From: Dehalococcoidia bacterium UBA1332 | Lineage (GTDB): Bacteria > Chloroflexota > Dehalococcoidia > Lucifugimonadales > Lucifugimonadaceae | Assembly: GCA_002306745.1 (NCBI GenBank) | Contig: DBSW01000034.1 | Span: forward strand, 1 to 6,369 | Direction of reading: 5' to 3' | Length of the DNA: 6,369 nucleotides | In this document: piece by piece, positions 1 to 6,211 of the stretch | Layout of the letters: every line of letters starts with the position of its first letter | How positions within the stretch are numbered: position 1 is the stretch's first letter | The notes under the pieces: generated by a model | Databases searched by the model: none | What the model was told of the DNA's origin: nothing | The model's input: the letters and a program-made list of their open reading frames with translations, nothing else | Translations under genes and position numbers: made by a program

Positions 1-501
1 CCATCACATAGTGAAAATGATGGAGTTGAATCCGATACAGACTTCTACATCCACCCTGAAATGCGGACAAGAGAAATTACTAATGATGTAATTCAGGCAA
101 TTAAAACAAATACTTCCCGTCTAATATGCTGCAATATTGCAGCACCCGACATGGTAGGGCACCTTTTACCCGACCGCTATGAACAAGCAAAGTCGGCTTA
201 CCGTGCTGCAGGAAACGCACTTGTACAAATCGCAAACGCAAGCCATGCATCAGGACGAGCCTTAGTGATCACTTCTGATCACGGCAACATTGAGGATGAC
301 ACCTCGTCTCACTCAACTAACGATGTATTAACCACTATCGTTCGCCCAAATAATGCTATCTCTGCGGTCGGCATCCCTATGTTCCAAGCGCGTCTTTTCG
401 ATGTAGCACCAACAGTTCTGGAATTATTAGGTGAATCACCGAATAATTCCATCGATCAATCAAAAGAATTCGTTGGAAGATCTATAGTCGCCAGAGGATA
501 G
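1..501 (+). CDS. gpmI: 2,3-bisphosphoglycerate-independent phosphoglycerate mutase, C-terminal part (5' end outside window)
   Basis: The frame is open from base 1 to the TAG at 499-501, giving 166 residues of a protein family that usually has about 510. The ATG at 61 is an internal Met in a 'PEM' context matching the family's '(K/Q)PEMSA..VT' segment, not a start. The visible part is the alkaline-phosphatase-fold metal domain. It has DMVGH (fragment residues 50-54), SDHGN (91-95) and a His at 104 in H-S-T-N. These correspond to the metal-binding Asp/His pair, the Asp-His pair and the last His ligand of GpmI. The ending 'LFDVAPTVLELLG ... GRSIV' is also typical. Known family role: interconversion of 3- and 2-phosphoglycerate with two Mn ions in cytosolic glycolysis/gluconeogenesis. 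Oddities are DMVGH followed by LL instead of TG, and a loop between DHGN and the last His about seven residues shorter than usual. A GpmI-like paralogue of the metalloenzyme superfamily is the alternative. Confidence 0.8.
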   Translation, partial: PSHSENDGVESDTDFYIHPEMRTREITNDVIQAIKTNTSRLICCNIAAPDMVGHLLPDRYEQAKSAYRAAGNALVQIANASHASGRALVITSDHGNIEDDTSSHSTNDVLTTIVRPNNAISAVGIPMFQARLFDVAPTVLELLGESPNNSIDQSKEFVGRSIVARG

Positions 502-578
502 ACATTAATCTACGTCACAGGACTACAAAAATTGTTGAAGCCCTTTATGTCCTAAGTTTATCTACCGATAATGAACAT

Positions 579-627
579 GGCGGAGCGTTAAAATACATGA
601 TGGATTACCATGCAATCTCTCCGCCGT
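579..627. repeat. Spaced inverted repeat at the convergent gpmI/SDR ends
   Basis: GGCGGAG at 579-585 is complementary to CTCCGCC at 619-625, and one G-T wobble plus an A-T pair extend the stem to nine pairs. The 33-base loop holds the SDR stop codon and a small ATGG/CCAT hairpin (600-611). It lies where the two convergent transcripts would end, but there is no T tract and the loop is long. A role in transcription termination is only possible. Nothing else is recognisable in the 103-base gap between the two genes. Confidence 0.25.
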
Positions 628-1375
628 CAATTACAAGTTCTATTCCTGTAACCCATGCAGCTTCATCTGAAGCTAAATATAGAATCCCATAAGCAATGTC
701 CTGAGGAAGCCCCAATCGACCCAACGGTGTCATTGCCAACCTAGCTTCACGAATCTCCTTTTGAGAGTGTATATCCAATGTCATGGGAGTATCCGTAAAA
801 CCCGGATGAACCGAATTAACCCTAATATTGTCACTTGCATATTGAACGGCAGCCGCCTTGCTAAATGTGCGTGCAGCTCCCTTAGATGCGTGATACGCAG
901 CCCCTGCCGGTGAGCCAACTATTCCAAAAATAGAGGAGACATTGACAACCGATCCTCCGCCATTCTTCCGCATTGCAGGAATCGCAGTCTTAGTACCCAA
1001 CATTATCGCTGTCGAGTTCACAGCAAAAACTGTATCCCAGTTTTCAACCACGGTCTCTTCAACAGTTGCCCTACCTTTTGCACCAGACATACCGGCATTA
1101 TTCACAACGATGTCAAGGCGACACCACTTTTCCAAAACTTCATCAACAACCTGTACCCAACGATGCTCCGAAGTCACATCAAAGTTACGATAAAGGGCCA
1201 CTTCGCCTTCAAAATTCAGTTCAGACTCCAAGCTTTCACCTTTAGTGTCATCGATATCAGCGATAATTACCCGAGCCCCTTCTTTTACGAATAAACGAGT
1301 CGTGGCTTCTCCGATACCGGACGCACCACCAGTCACGATAGCGGTTTTCCCCGCAAGTCGTTTTTCAGATGGCAT
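605..1375 (-). CDS. Short-chain dehydrogenase/reductase (SDR), classical type
   Basis: A complete 256-residue protein, the normal length for a classical SDR: a cytosolic NAD(P)-dependent oxidoreductase acting on alcohols or ketones. The Rossmann motif TGGASGIG is at residues 15-22, and Asp40 at the end of the second strand favours NAD(H) over NADP(H). NNAG is at 92-95. The catalytic tetrad is visible as Asn120, Ser148, Tyr161 and Lys165, with the usual YxxxK and 13-residue Ser-Tyr spacing. HPGFTDTPM (190-198) is the common post-active-site segment. The start is supported by AAAGGA eight bases upstream (1384-1389 on this strand). The gene is divergent from the MFS gene and convergent with gpmI, so it is probably transcribed alone. 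The substrate cannot be read from sequence; 3-oxoacyl-ACP reductase-like, hydroxysteroid-type or sugar/cyclitol dehydrogenase roles are all possible. Confidence 0.93.
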   Translation of the reverse strand: MPSEKRLAGKTAIVTGGASGIGEATTRLFVKEGARVIIADIDDTKGESLESELNFEGEVALYRNFDVTSEHRWVQVVDEVLEKWCRLDIVVNNAGMSGAKGRATVEETVVENWDTVFAVNSTAIMLGTKTAIPAMRKNGGGSVVNVSSIFGIVGSPAGAAYHASKGAARTFSKAAAVQYASDNIRVNSVHPGFTDTPMTLDIHSQKEIREARLAMTPLGRLGLPQDIAYGILYLASDEAAWVTGIELVIDGGEIAW

Positions 1376-1672
1376 TTTTGGATTCCTTTCTAGCAGTGTG
1401 ATGAGAAATCTATTTTTAAGTAATTAACCGCCAAGTATGGTAGCCGCTGTTTCTGTGATCTTCATCCCAATCTAACTCAGACTTCAATTGGCTGATCGTT
1501 GTAGATGGGGACATATTACCCATACAAATTAATATCCGTTATTTCATTTACAGAAATGTTGTAGGCTCCGGCAGCAAAATAATGATGCGCTTTTATTTAT
1601 ATGAACGTACCCTCAGAGGCAACAAATCATAGCGGCTCTAAGATCAACCCTTCATATATTCCAAAAACATAA
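1376..1672. promoter_or_regulatory. Divergent intergenic region between SDR and MFS genes
   Basis: These 297 bases must hold the promoters of both divergent genes. No protein-coding segment is recognisable. For the SDR, a weak sigma70-like pair can be read on the minus strand at about 1407-1434: TTGGCG, 16 bases, TAGATT, with four of six matches in each box. For the MFS gene no convincing -35/-10 pair stands out. A short dyad, CATTT (1545-1549) with AAATG (1554-1558), could be an operator but is within chance expectation for AT-rich DNA. Confidence 0.3.
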
Positions 1673-2950
1673 ATGTCGACTAACAGTTCTAAAGAAATGA
1701 AAACAAAAGTCGGGCGCATGTTTTACGGATGGTGGGTTGCAATTGCCGGAGCGCTAAATATGGTGGTCAGTTCAGGACCAACCTTCCAAGCAGCGAGCAC
1801 GCTTTTCAGAGCCATTGAAGACGAATTTGGATGGTCACGCGCCCTTGTCGCAGGAGTAGCTTCTTTCGGCAGATTCGGAGGAGCTTTACTGGGACCATTA
1901 GAAGGTTGGCTAACCGATCAATTCGGTACCGGAAAAATGGTTCTGATCGGCTTTACATTGGGTGGATCCGGTATGATCTTCTACTCGCAACTCCAAGGAC
2001 CGGTCCAGTATTACGCTGCGTATTTCATAATCTCTTTAGGCTTCTCTCTCGGAGGATTCGTTCCATCTATGGCAGCCGTAAACGCTTGGATGCCTCACAG
2101 GCGCGCCACAGCCATGGCTATCGTAATCGGCGGGTCTAGTCTAGGTGGTCTTTTCGTACCCGCTATCGTATGGGGAATAAACACCCATGGCTGGCGTGAG
2201 ACCACCCTTGTACTTGGACTACTTACACTAGCTCTAGGACCACCAATCGCTTTGGTATCAGGAAAACGCGCACCTGAACAACAAGACTTGATCAATGAGA
2301 CATCTAGTCCCAATAAACCCAAAAATAGAGATGCAGCACTCGCGCAGCATGATTTCACCGCAAAGCAAGCTCTTCGCACACGCGCCTTCTGGTCTATTTC
2401 GATCACGCATACCTTGACAAATCTGTCAGTCGGGGCAATCTCGTCACATATATACTTCCAGCTAACAGATGAAAATGGGGTAAATCTAACGGATGCCTCG
2501 GCTGCAACCATCATTCCCATAATGGCAGTGTCATCGTTCACCTTTCAAATATTGGGTGGTTTAACGGGCGACAGGTTCAGTAAGCGCAGCATACTGCCCA
2601 TATTAATACTCACCCAAGGTGTTTCAATGGTCGTCCTTGCTAACTCATTCAGTTACTGGGGAGCGTGCGCTTTCGCCGTACTGTGGGGATTGGGCTTTGG
2701 TGGACGCACACCGCTACTTCACGCTATGCGTGGTGATTACTTCGGTCGTAAACATTTCGGTGTCATATTAGGAATGTCAGCATTCCCTATGGCGATAGGT
2801 ATGATGATCACTCCAGTAATAATCGGACGTGTGTTCGACACCACGGGAACGTACGAAACGTCTCTTTACACACTATCCACTGCATGCCTGTTCGCAGCCC
2901 TAACAATACTTTTTGCAACCAAACCAAGCACACCAACACACAGAATCTAG
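1673..2950 (+). CDS. Major facilitator superfamily transporter, OFA/monocarboxylate-like
   Basis: A 425-residue inner-membrane protein with the 6+6 helix plan of MFS carriers. Helices lie roughly at 18-38, 57-77, 88-106, 112-135, 147-168, 177-196, 240-262, 277-297, 307-325, 330-350, 362-386 and 396-416, with a polar central loop at 197-239. An MFS motif A lies between helices 2 and 3 (GPLEGWLTDQFGTGK, 74-88), and its second-half counterpart GGLTGDRFSKR is at 295-305. The opening 'FYGWWVA' at 17-23 is common in the oxalate/formate antiporter-like and monocarboxylate groups. That suggests a small organic anion substrate, which is an inference. No clear Shine-Dalgarno sequence precedes the ATG at 1673. 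Met9 (1697) and Met16 (1718) are alternative starts, and all leave the helices intact. The fhs gene follows on the same strand after 240 bases, too far for a tight operon but allowing a link through formate. Confidence 0.9.
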   Translation: MSTNSSKEMKTKVGRMFYGWWVAIAGALNMVVSSGPTFQAASTLFRAIEDEFGWSRALVAGVASFGRFGGALLGPLEGWLTDQFGTGKMVLIGFTLGGSGMIFYSQLQGPVQYYAAYFIISLGFSLGGFVPSMAAVNAWMPHRRATAMAIVIGGSSLGGLFVPAIVWGINTHGWRETTLVLGLLTLALGPPIALVSGKRAPEQQDLINETSSPNKPKNRDAALAQHDFTAKQALRTRAFWSISITHTLTNLSVGAISSHIYFQLTDENGVNLTDASAATIIPIMAVSSFTFQILGGLTGDRFSKRSILPILILTQGVSMVVLANSFSYWGACAFAVLWGLGFGGRTPLLHAMRGDYFGRKHFGVILGMSAFPMAIGMMITPVIIGRVFDTTGTYETSLYTLSTACLFAALTILFATKPSTPTHRI

Positions 2951-2987
2951 GTAGCAGTCTGACAAGCCTCCAAAAACACATCGAGTC

Positions 2988-3097
2988 AAACCAAAGTCTT
3001 TATTAGTTGTTCGGTGCATTCCAGTTTTGACCAACATCAGAGTTTATCGAAAAATAATCCTAAAACTGGCCTTTGGTTTCATAACTACCACAACAAC
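2988..3097 (+). repeat. Nested inverted repeats between the MFS gene and fhs (possible structured RNA)
   Basis: Two perfect inverted repeats are nested. The outer arms are AAACCAAAG (2988-2996) and CTTTGGTTT (3071-3079). The inner arms are CCAGTTTT (3021-3028) and AAAACTGG (3062-3069). The inner and outer 3' arms are separated by one base, so the two stems could nearly stack, leaving a 24-base bulge on the 5' side (2997-3020). That bulge contains GTTGTT (3006-3011), complementary to AACAAC (3092-3097) just downstream of the outer stem, which would make a pseudoknot. The structure could belong to the MFS 3' end or the fhs leader. It matches no RNA family I recognise, and short repeats in AT-rich DNA can arise by chance. 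Confidence 0.4.
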
Positions 3098-3099
3098 CC

Positions 3100-3162
3100 T
3101 GTAAGAGTAGAATTAGAACCCTTACATAGCTCTATTTTTTCAGAGCCTGCCTGAGTAAGCTC
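3100..3162 (+). promoter_or_regulatory. fhs leader with competing short stems and a T6 run
   Basis: TGTAAG (3100-3105) can pair with CTTACA (3121-3126), while CTTAC (3121-3125) can instead pair with GTAAG (3155-3159). Likewise AGAGC (3142-3146) can pair with upstream GCTCT (3129-3133), or its GAGC with downstream GCTC (3159-3162). A run of six T lies at 3135-3140, in the loop of the GCTCT/AGAGC stem. Mutually exclusive stems around a T run ahead of a biosynthetic gene resemble an attenuator layout, but every stem is short (4-6 pairs), so this is only a candidate. No clear promoter is visible in the 2951-3190 gap. Confidence 0.25.
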
Positions 3163-3190
3163 GATTACCTTAATTCTCAAAGATACGTAA

Positions 3191-4825
3191 ATGCGACCAA
3201 TTTCTGATCTCGCGTCTGATATGGGTCTAGACCCAGCAACTCTAGAGCATTACGGCCCAGATAAAGCCAAAGTTCCACTGAATGCCTTCCCAAATTCCGA
3301 AAAAAAAGGAAAGCTGATTGTCATAACAGCGATAACGCCGACGCCAGCCGGTGAAGGCAAATCAACAACAGCTGTGGGACTGACTCAAGGACTAGCAAAG
3401 ATTGGCAAAAAGCCTGTACTCACGATTAGGCAACCAGCGCTAGGCCCAGTTTTCGGACATAAAGGTGGAGGCACCGGTGGTGGAAAATCTACTGTTCAAC
3501 CTGCCGTGGACATCAACTTACACTTCACAGGTGATTTCCACGCGATCGAATCTGCTCACAACCTCTTAGCGGCCATGGTCGATAATACCGTTTACAGACA
3601 CAGAATAGAAAATTTTGATGCGGCAGGTGTCACATGGAGAAGAGTCACGGATGCTGAAGATCGGGCTCTAAGAACTATCATGACGGGATCGGGCGGCAAA
3701 CTAAACGGTCCGGTTCGCGAAGCAGGATTCGACATAAACGCAGCCTCAGAATTGATGGCGATTTGCGCACTAGCTACATCGTATGAAGACCTTAGAAAAC
3801 GCATCAGCGATATCGTTGTGGGTTGGAAAAATGATGGCCAAACTCCAGTAACAGCAAATGAGATCGGCGGTATAGGGTCCATTATGGCTCTGTTGAGAGA
3901 CGCTATTAAGCCTAACCTAGTACAGACGGCGGAAGGACAACCGACCATTGTTCATATGGGCCCATTTGGGAATATCGCTCATGGATGCTCATCAATCATC
4001 GCCGATCAATTAGCCGTCAACTGTGGGGAATATGTGATCACCGAGGCTGGTTTCGGAGCAGATCTAGGCTTCGAAAAATTCATGGATATCAAAGTAAGAC
4101 AAGGCGGGCCAAAGCCTTCAGCTGTGGTAGTCGTGACGACTATAAGGGGCCTTAAATGGCATGGTGGAGTGCCGATGGATGACTTGGAAACCGCTAATAC
4201 TGATGCCGTTCAACGCGGTGGAGAAAATCTTAAGAACGCTCTCCGCATCGTCGCCCTATACGGTCTACCTGCCGTGGTTGCAATTAACCGATTCCCTACC
4301 GACACTCCTGAAGAGATCGCAGCCGTATTTACAATATCCAAAGAGGCTGGCGCTTCAGGTGTGGAGGAAGCCAAAGGTTTCTCTAACGGGGGAGCCGGAA
4401 TGACAGACCTCGCTCACGCTGTCATCAAAGCGGCTAACAAAAAGTCTGAAATTAAACTTTTATACGAAGATAATGACGATTATTTTGAAAAAGTTGAGAC
4501 CATAGCGAAATCGCTTTACAAAGCTGGTGATGTGAAATGGGGACCTATGACTCGTACCACAGCACGCCGATTTACTGCAAATAAATGGAACTTCCCTGTA
4601 TGTATCGCAAAAACCCACTTATCGATTTCGTCCGACCCTAAACTGAAGGGCGCTCCATCAGGACACACATTACCTATCCGCGAGCTTCGTATACTGGCAG
4701 GAGCAAGGCAGATAGTTACGCTTGCAGGCGATATCATCACACTACCAGGTCTTCCTTCGAAGCCAAATGCGTGGGACATAGATCTCAACGATAATGGTGA
4801 AATCACAGGAATTCTAAGTACATAA
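3191..4825 (+). CDS. fhs: Formate-tetrahydrofolate ligase (formyltetrahydrofolate synthetase)
   Basis: This 544-residue protein is close to the family's 550-560. It joins formate to tetrahydrofolate with ATP, through formyl phosphate, giving 10-formyl-THF in the cytosol (EC 6.3.4.3). The phosphate loop TPAGEGKST (residues 51-59) includes Lys57, equivalent to Lys74 of the Moorella thermoacetica enzyme. Other family blocks are DINLHFTGDFHAI (107-119), WRRV (149-152), KPNLVQT (240-246), GPFGNIAHGC (257-266), EAGFGADLG (285-293), VVAINRFPTDT and the C-terminal GDIITLPGLP (513-522). A TAA directly before the ATG fixes the start in this frame; there is no strong Shine-Dalgarno site. Unusual residues are Gln81 where bacterial enzymes have the cation-binding Glu98, and GGGTGGGKST where GGAAGGGYAQ is usual. 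The zinc-ribbon gene follows after 24 bases. With no other Wood-Ljungdahl gene in view, a role in formate assimilation or purine supply is more likely than acetogenesis. Confidence 0.97.
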   Translation: MRPISDLASDMGLDPATLEHYGPDKAKVPLNAFPNSEKKGKLIVITAITPTPAGEGKSTTAVGLTQGLAKIGKKPVLTIRQPALGPVFGHKGGGTGGGKSTVQPAVDINLHFTGDFHAIESAHNLLAAMVDNTVYRHRIENFDAAGVTWRRVTDAEDRALRTIMTGSGGKLNGPVREAGFDINAASELMAICALATSYEDLRKRISDIVVGWKNDGQTPVTANEIGGIGSIMALLRDAIKPNLVQTAEGQPTIVHMGPFGNIAHGCSSIIADQLAVNCGEYVITEAGFGADLGFEKFMDIKVRQGGPKPSAVVVVTTIRGLKWHGGVPMDDLETANTDAVQRGGENLKNALRIVALYGLPAVVAINRFPTDTPEEIAAVFTISKEAGASGVEEAKGFSNGGAGMTDLAHAVIKAANKKSEIKLLYEDNDDYFEKVETIAKSLYKAGDVKWGPMTRTTARRFTANKWNFPVCIAKTHLSISSDPKLKGAPSGHTLPIRELRILAGARQIVTLAGDIITLPGLPSKPNAWDIDLNDNGEITGILST

Positions 4826-4849
4826 AAACAAAAGAGAGCACAAAATAAA

Positions 4850-5197
4850 ATGTCTCCAAACTGCCCACCTACATTTACATGCACTGTCTGCGCAAAGGTT
4901 GTAGTCCCAAAATTCCTACCATCGTCAGCACCTAACTGCCCAGCTTGTGGCGCTACTACTACCCCAAACGAGGCTGCTGAAAATGAAACGCTCACAACGT
5001 TCTGCGCTGAATGCCATACTACAGGCAACGCATACGAGTCAGAACAATGCACCAACTGCGGATCTGATTGGGGGCACTGGTCAGGTGGAGATTTAATAGA
5101 ACAAAATCCAGATTCAATAAACGAAAACGAACGAATACTTTACAAATCTACCCGTGGGCCGGAAGGCGGCACCATCCCACGCTGGAAAATTCTCTAG
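4850..5197 (+). CDS. Small double zinc-ribbon protein of unknown function
   Basis: A 115-residue protein with four CxxC knuckles: Cys11/14, Cys30/33, Cys52/55 and Cys67/70, plus an extra Cys5. The spacing suggests two consecutive four-cysteine zinc ribbons: knuckles 1+2, then a linker rich in acidic and Thr residues, then knuckles 3+4. The polar C-terminal tail (about 79-115) has no cysteine. There is no signal peptide or membrane segment, so it should be cytosolic. Zinc ribbons of this kind bind nucleic acid or protein partners; which applies here cannot be seen. The gene begins 24 bases after fhs on the same strand and in the same reading frame, with only a weak purine-rich ribosome site (AAGAGAG, 4832-4838), so co-transcription is likely. 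The convergent DUF3500 gene ends 15 bases beyond its stop. I do not recognise a named family. Confidence 0.8.
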   Translation: MSPNCPPTFTCTVCAKVVVPKFLPSSAPNCPACGATTTPNEAAENETLTTFCAECHTTGNAYESEQCTNCGSDWGHWSGGDLIEQNPDSINENERILYKSTRGPEGGTIPRWKIL

Positions 5198-5212
5198 AAC
5201 CGTGGGCATGGT
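5171..5212. terminator. Hairpin between convergent zinc-ribbon and DUF3500 genes
   Basis: ACCATCCCACG (5171-5181) pairs with CGTGGGCATGGT (5201-5212): 11 base pairs with a single bulged C and a 19-base loop. The zinc-ribbon stop codon sits in the loop, and the DUF3500 stop begins one base past the right arm, which is where a two-way terminator would lie. There is no T tract in either direction, so it is not a textbook intrinsic terminator. It may block transcription read-through or protect 3' ends. The sequence CCGTGGGC occurs again at 5152-5159, so the CCCACG arm also has an upstream pairing partner. Confidence 0.45.
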
Positions 5213-6211
5213 CTAATGAGCCGTCCGATAGTGTTCAGCCAGCAAGTCTTCACCAAAGTCATGAGCATAATCACGAAGTACTGAGTGAATGTGATTTGCT
5301 CCATTTTGAGTGTTGTCATACTCGATCAGAAATCTTGGGTGCCGAATAGCGTAATAGTGACCTTCACCAACTGCTGCAGGTCCGGCCCAAGCGAACGTCA
5401 TGTCCTCAAATCCAATTGACTCGATTTCACGCCAGTAATTAGCAGCCAGATCGTCTGCTGCACGAGTCACATAATGTTTCACCAAAGCAACAAGTTGATC
5501 CCTTTGCCCGTCCTGAAGATCGCAAAATCCAATTCCAATGGGAACAGTATCGGGATCAGCACATCGAACGTTGGTCGTCAATATATCCGCTGGAGCAACG
5601 GGATCCACCACCGCAGTTTTGGCCTGAGCAGTGTCCATTGATGTTAAAAGGGATCGCGCCCAATCCTCCTCTTCCACAAGTGTTCGTTCTCCCTTTCGAA
5701 CACCATGGCGGATTAAACCTGGGTTAGCACCAAAAAAAAGCGGCAAAATCGCAACTTGATCGCCATCGACGATATTAGCTGTCAAGCCTATATGGTGTCC
5801 GCCAACACGGAATCCCCACGGTTCATTCACACTCCCAGGAGTACCGAATACACTAAACCAATATCGATCGACGCTACGTTCCCAATTAGAAACAGCAGAG
5901 TTAATCTCTTCCCATTCTCCGAGGATAGTTTCTAGTTCGATTATTCTGTGCGCTGTTGCCGATCCTCTTGCACTGTAGGCGGTTTCCATCATCACGAATG
6001 CAGCCTTGCGTTGAGCTGCGCTCATATCCCGAAGCAGCAATCCATTACGGTCGCTAGGGGTATAAGCCCACTGATATCTTTCATCAGTATCGAAATCGAA
6101 TGTGGCTATCTTGAGCTGAGACTTATCTAAGGAGTACAGAAATTTATTGGCTGCTTCGGTCATACGCTTAGCTACACGGGACGCTGAGGATTCTATTGAA
6201 GAAGTTGTCAT
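5213..6211 (-). CDS. DUF3500 domain-containing protein
   Basis: A complete 332-residue protein whose whole length matches the DUF3500 family as I know it. The blocks are DRYWFSVFG (115-123), W-G-F-R-x-G-G-H-H (132-140), LFFGANPG (158-165), an EEEDWAR segment near 180, and the hallmark near the C-terminus, RFLIEYDNTQNGANHIHS (293-310), followed by DFGEDLL (318-324). The family's biochemical function is unknown to me. His139, His140, His307 and His309 sit in the most conserved blocks and are candidates for a metal or active site; that is inference. There is no signal peptide or membrane segment. The start is well supported: AGGAAG lies four bases upstream (6216-6221 on this strand). A probable amidohydrolase ends 107 bases upstream on the same strand, so the two may share a transcript. 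Confidence 0.88.
   Translation of the reverse strand: MTTSSIESSASRVAKRMTEAANKFLYSLDKSQLKIATFDFDTDERYQWAYTPSDRNGLLLRDMSAAQRKAAFVMMETAYSARGSATAHRIIELETILGEWEEINSAVSNWERSVDRYWFSVFGTPGSVNEPWGFRVGGHHIGLTANIVDGDQVAILPLFFGANPGLIRHGVRKGERTLVEEEDWARSLLTSMDTAQAKTAVVDPVAPADILTTNVRCADPDTVPIGIGFCDLQDGQRDQLVALVKHYVTRAADDLAANYWREIESIGFEDMTFAWAGPAAVGEGHYYAIRHPRFLIEYDNTQNGANHIHSVLRDYAHDFGEDLLAEHYRTAH

Noticed and set aside
61..501. Treating the ATG at 61 as the start of a short 146-residue protein.
   Set aside because: The frame is open to the window edge, and the residues before this Met fit the same GpmI segment, so the gene is simply cut by the window.
1442..1637. AGCCGCT (1442-1448) and AGCGGCT (1631-1637) as a long-range inverted repeat or operator pair.
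   Set aside because: Seven bases at a distance of about 180 are expected by chance, and the flanks do not extend the match.
2095..2541. 148-codon open frame on the minus strand inside the MFS gene.
   Set aside because: It is antisense to clear transmembrane coding sequence, and its translation shows no family pattern.
3065..3156. ZTP (pfl) riboswitch ahead of fhs: ACTGGC at 3065-3070 and GCCTGCCTGAG near 3145-3155 vaguely recall its conserved GACUGGC and CCGCCUGGG segments.
   Set aside because: The flanking conserved bases and the required stems are absent, the downstream segment differs at key positions, and ACTGGC is already part of an inverted repeat. A covariance-model search would settle it.
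4516..5055. 179-codon open frame on the minus strand across the fhs 3' end and the zinc-ribbon gene.
   Set aside because: It is antisense to two well-supported genes, has no recognisable domain and no ribosome site that stands out; it is a by-product of codon use on the other strand.
5068..5349. 93-codon plus-strand open frame spanning the zinc-ribbon 3' end and the DUF3500 3' end.
   Set aside because: It overlaps two supported genes and the convergent hairpin; its composition is arbitrary, with no motif.
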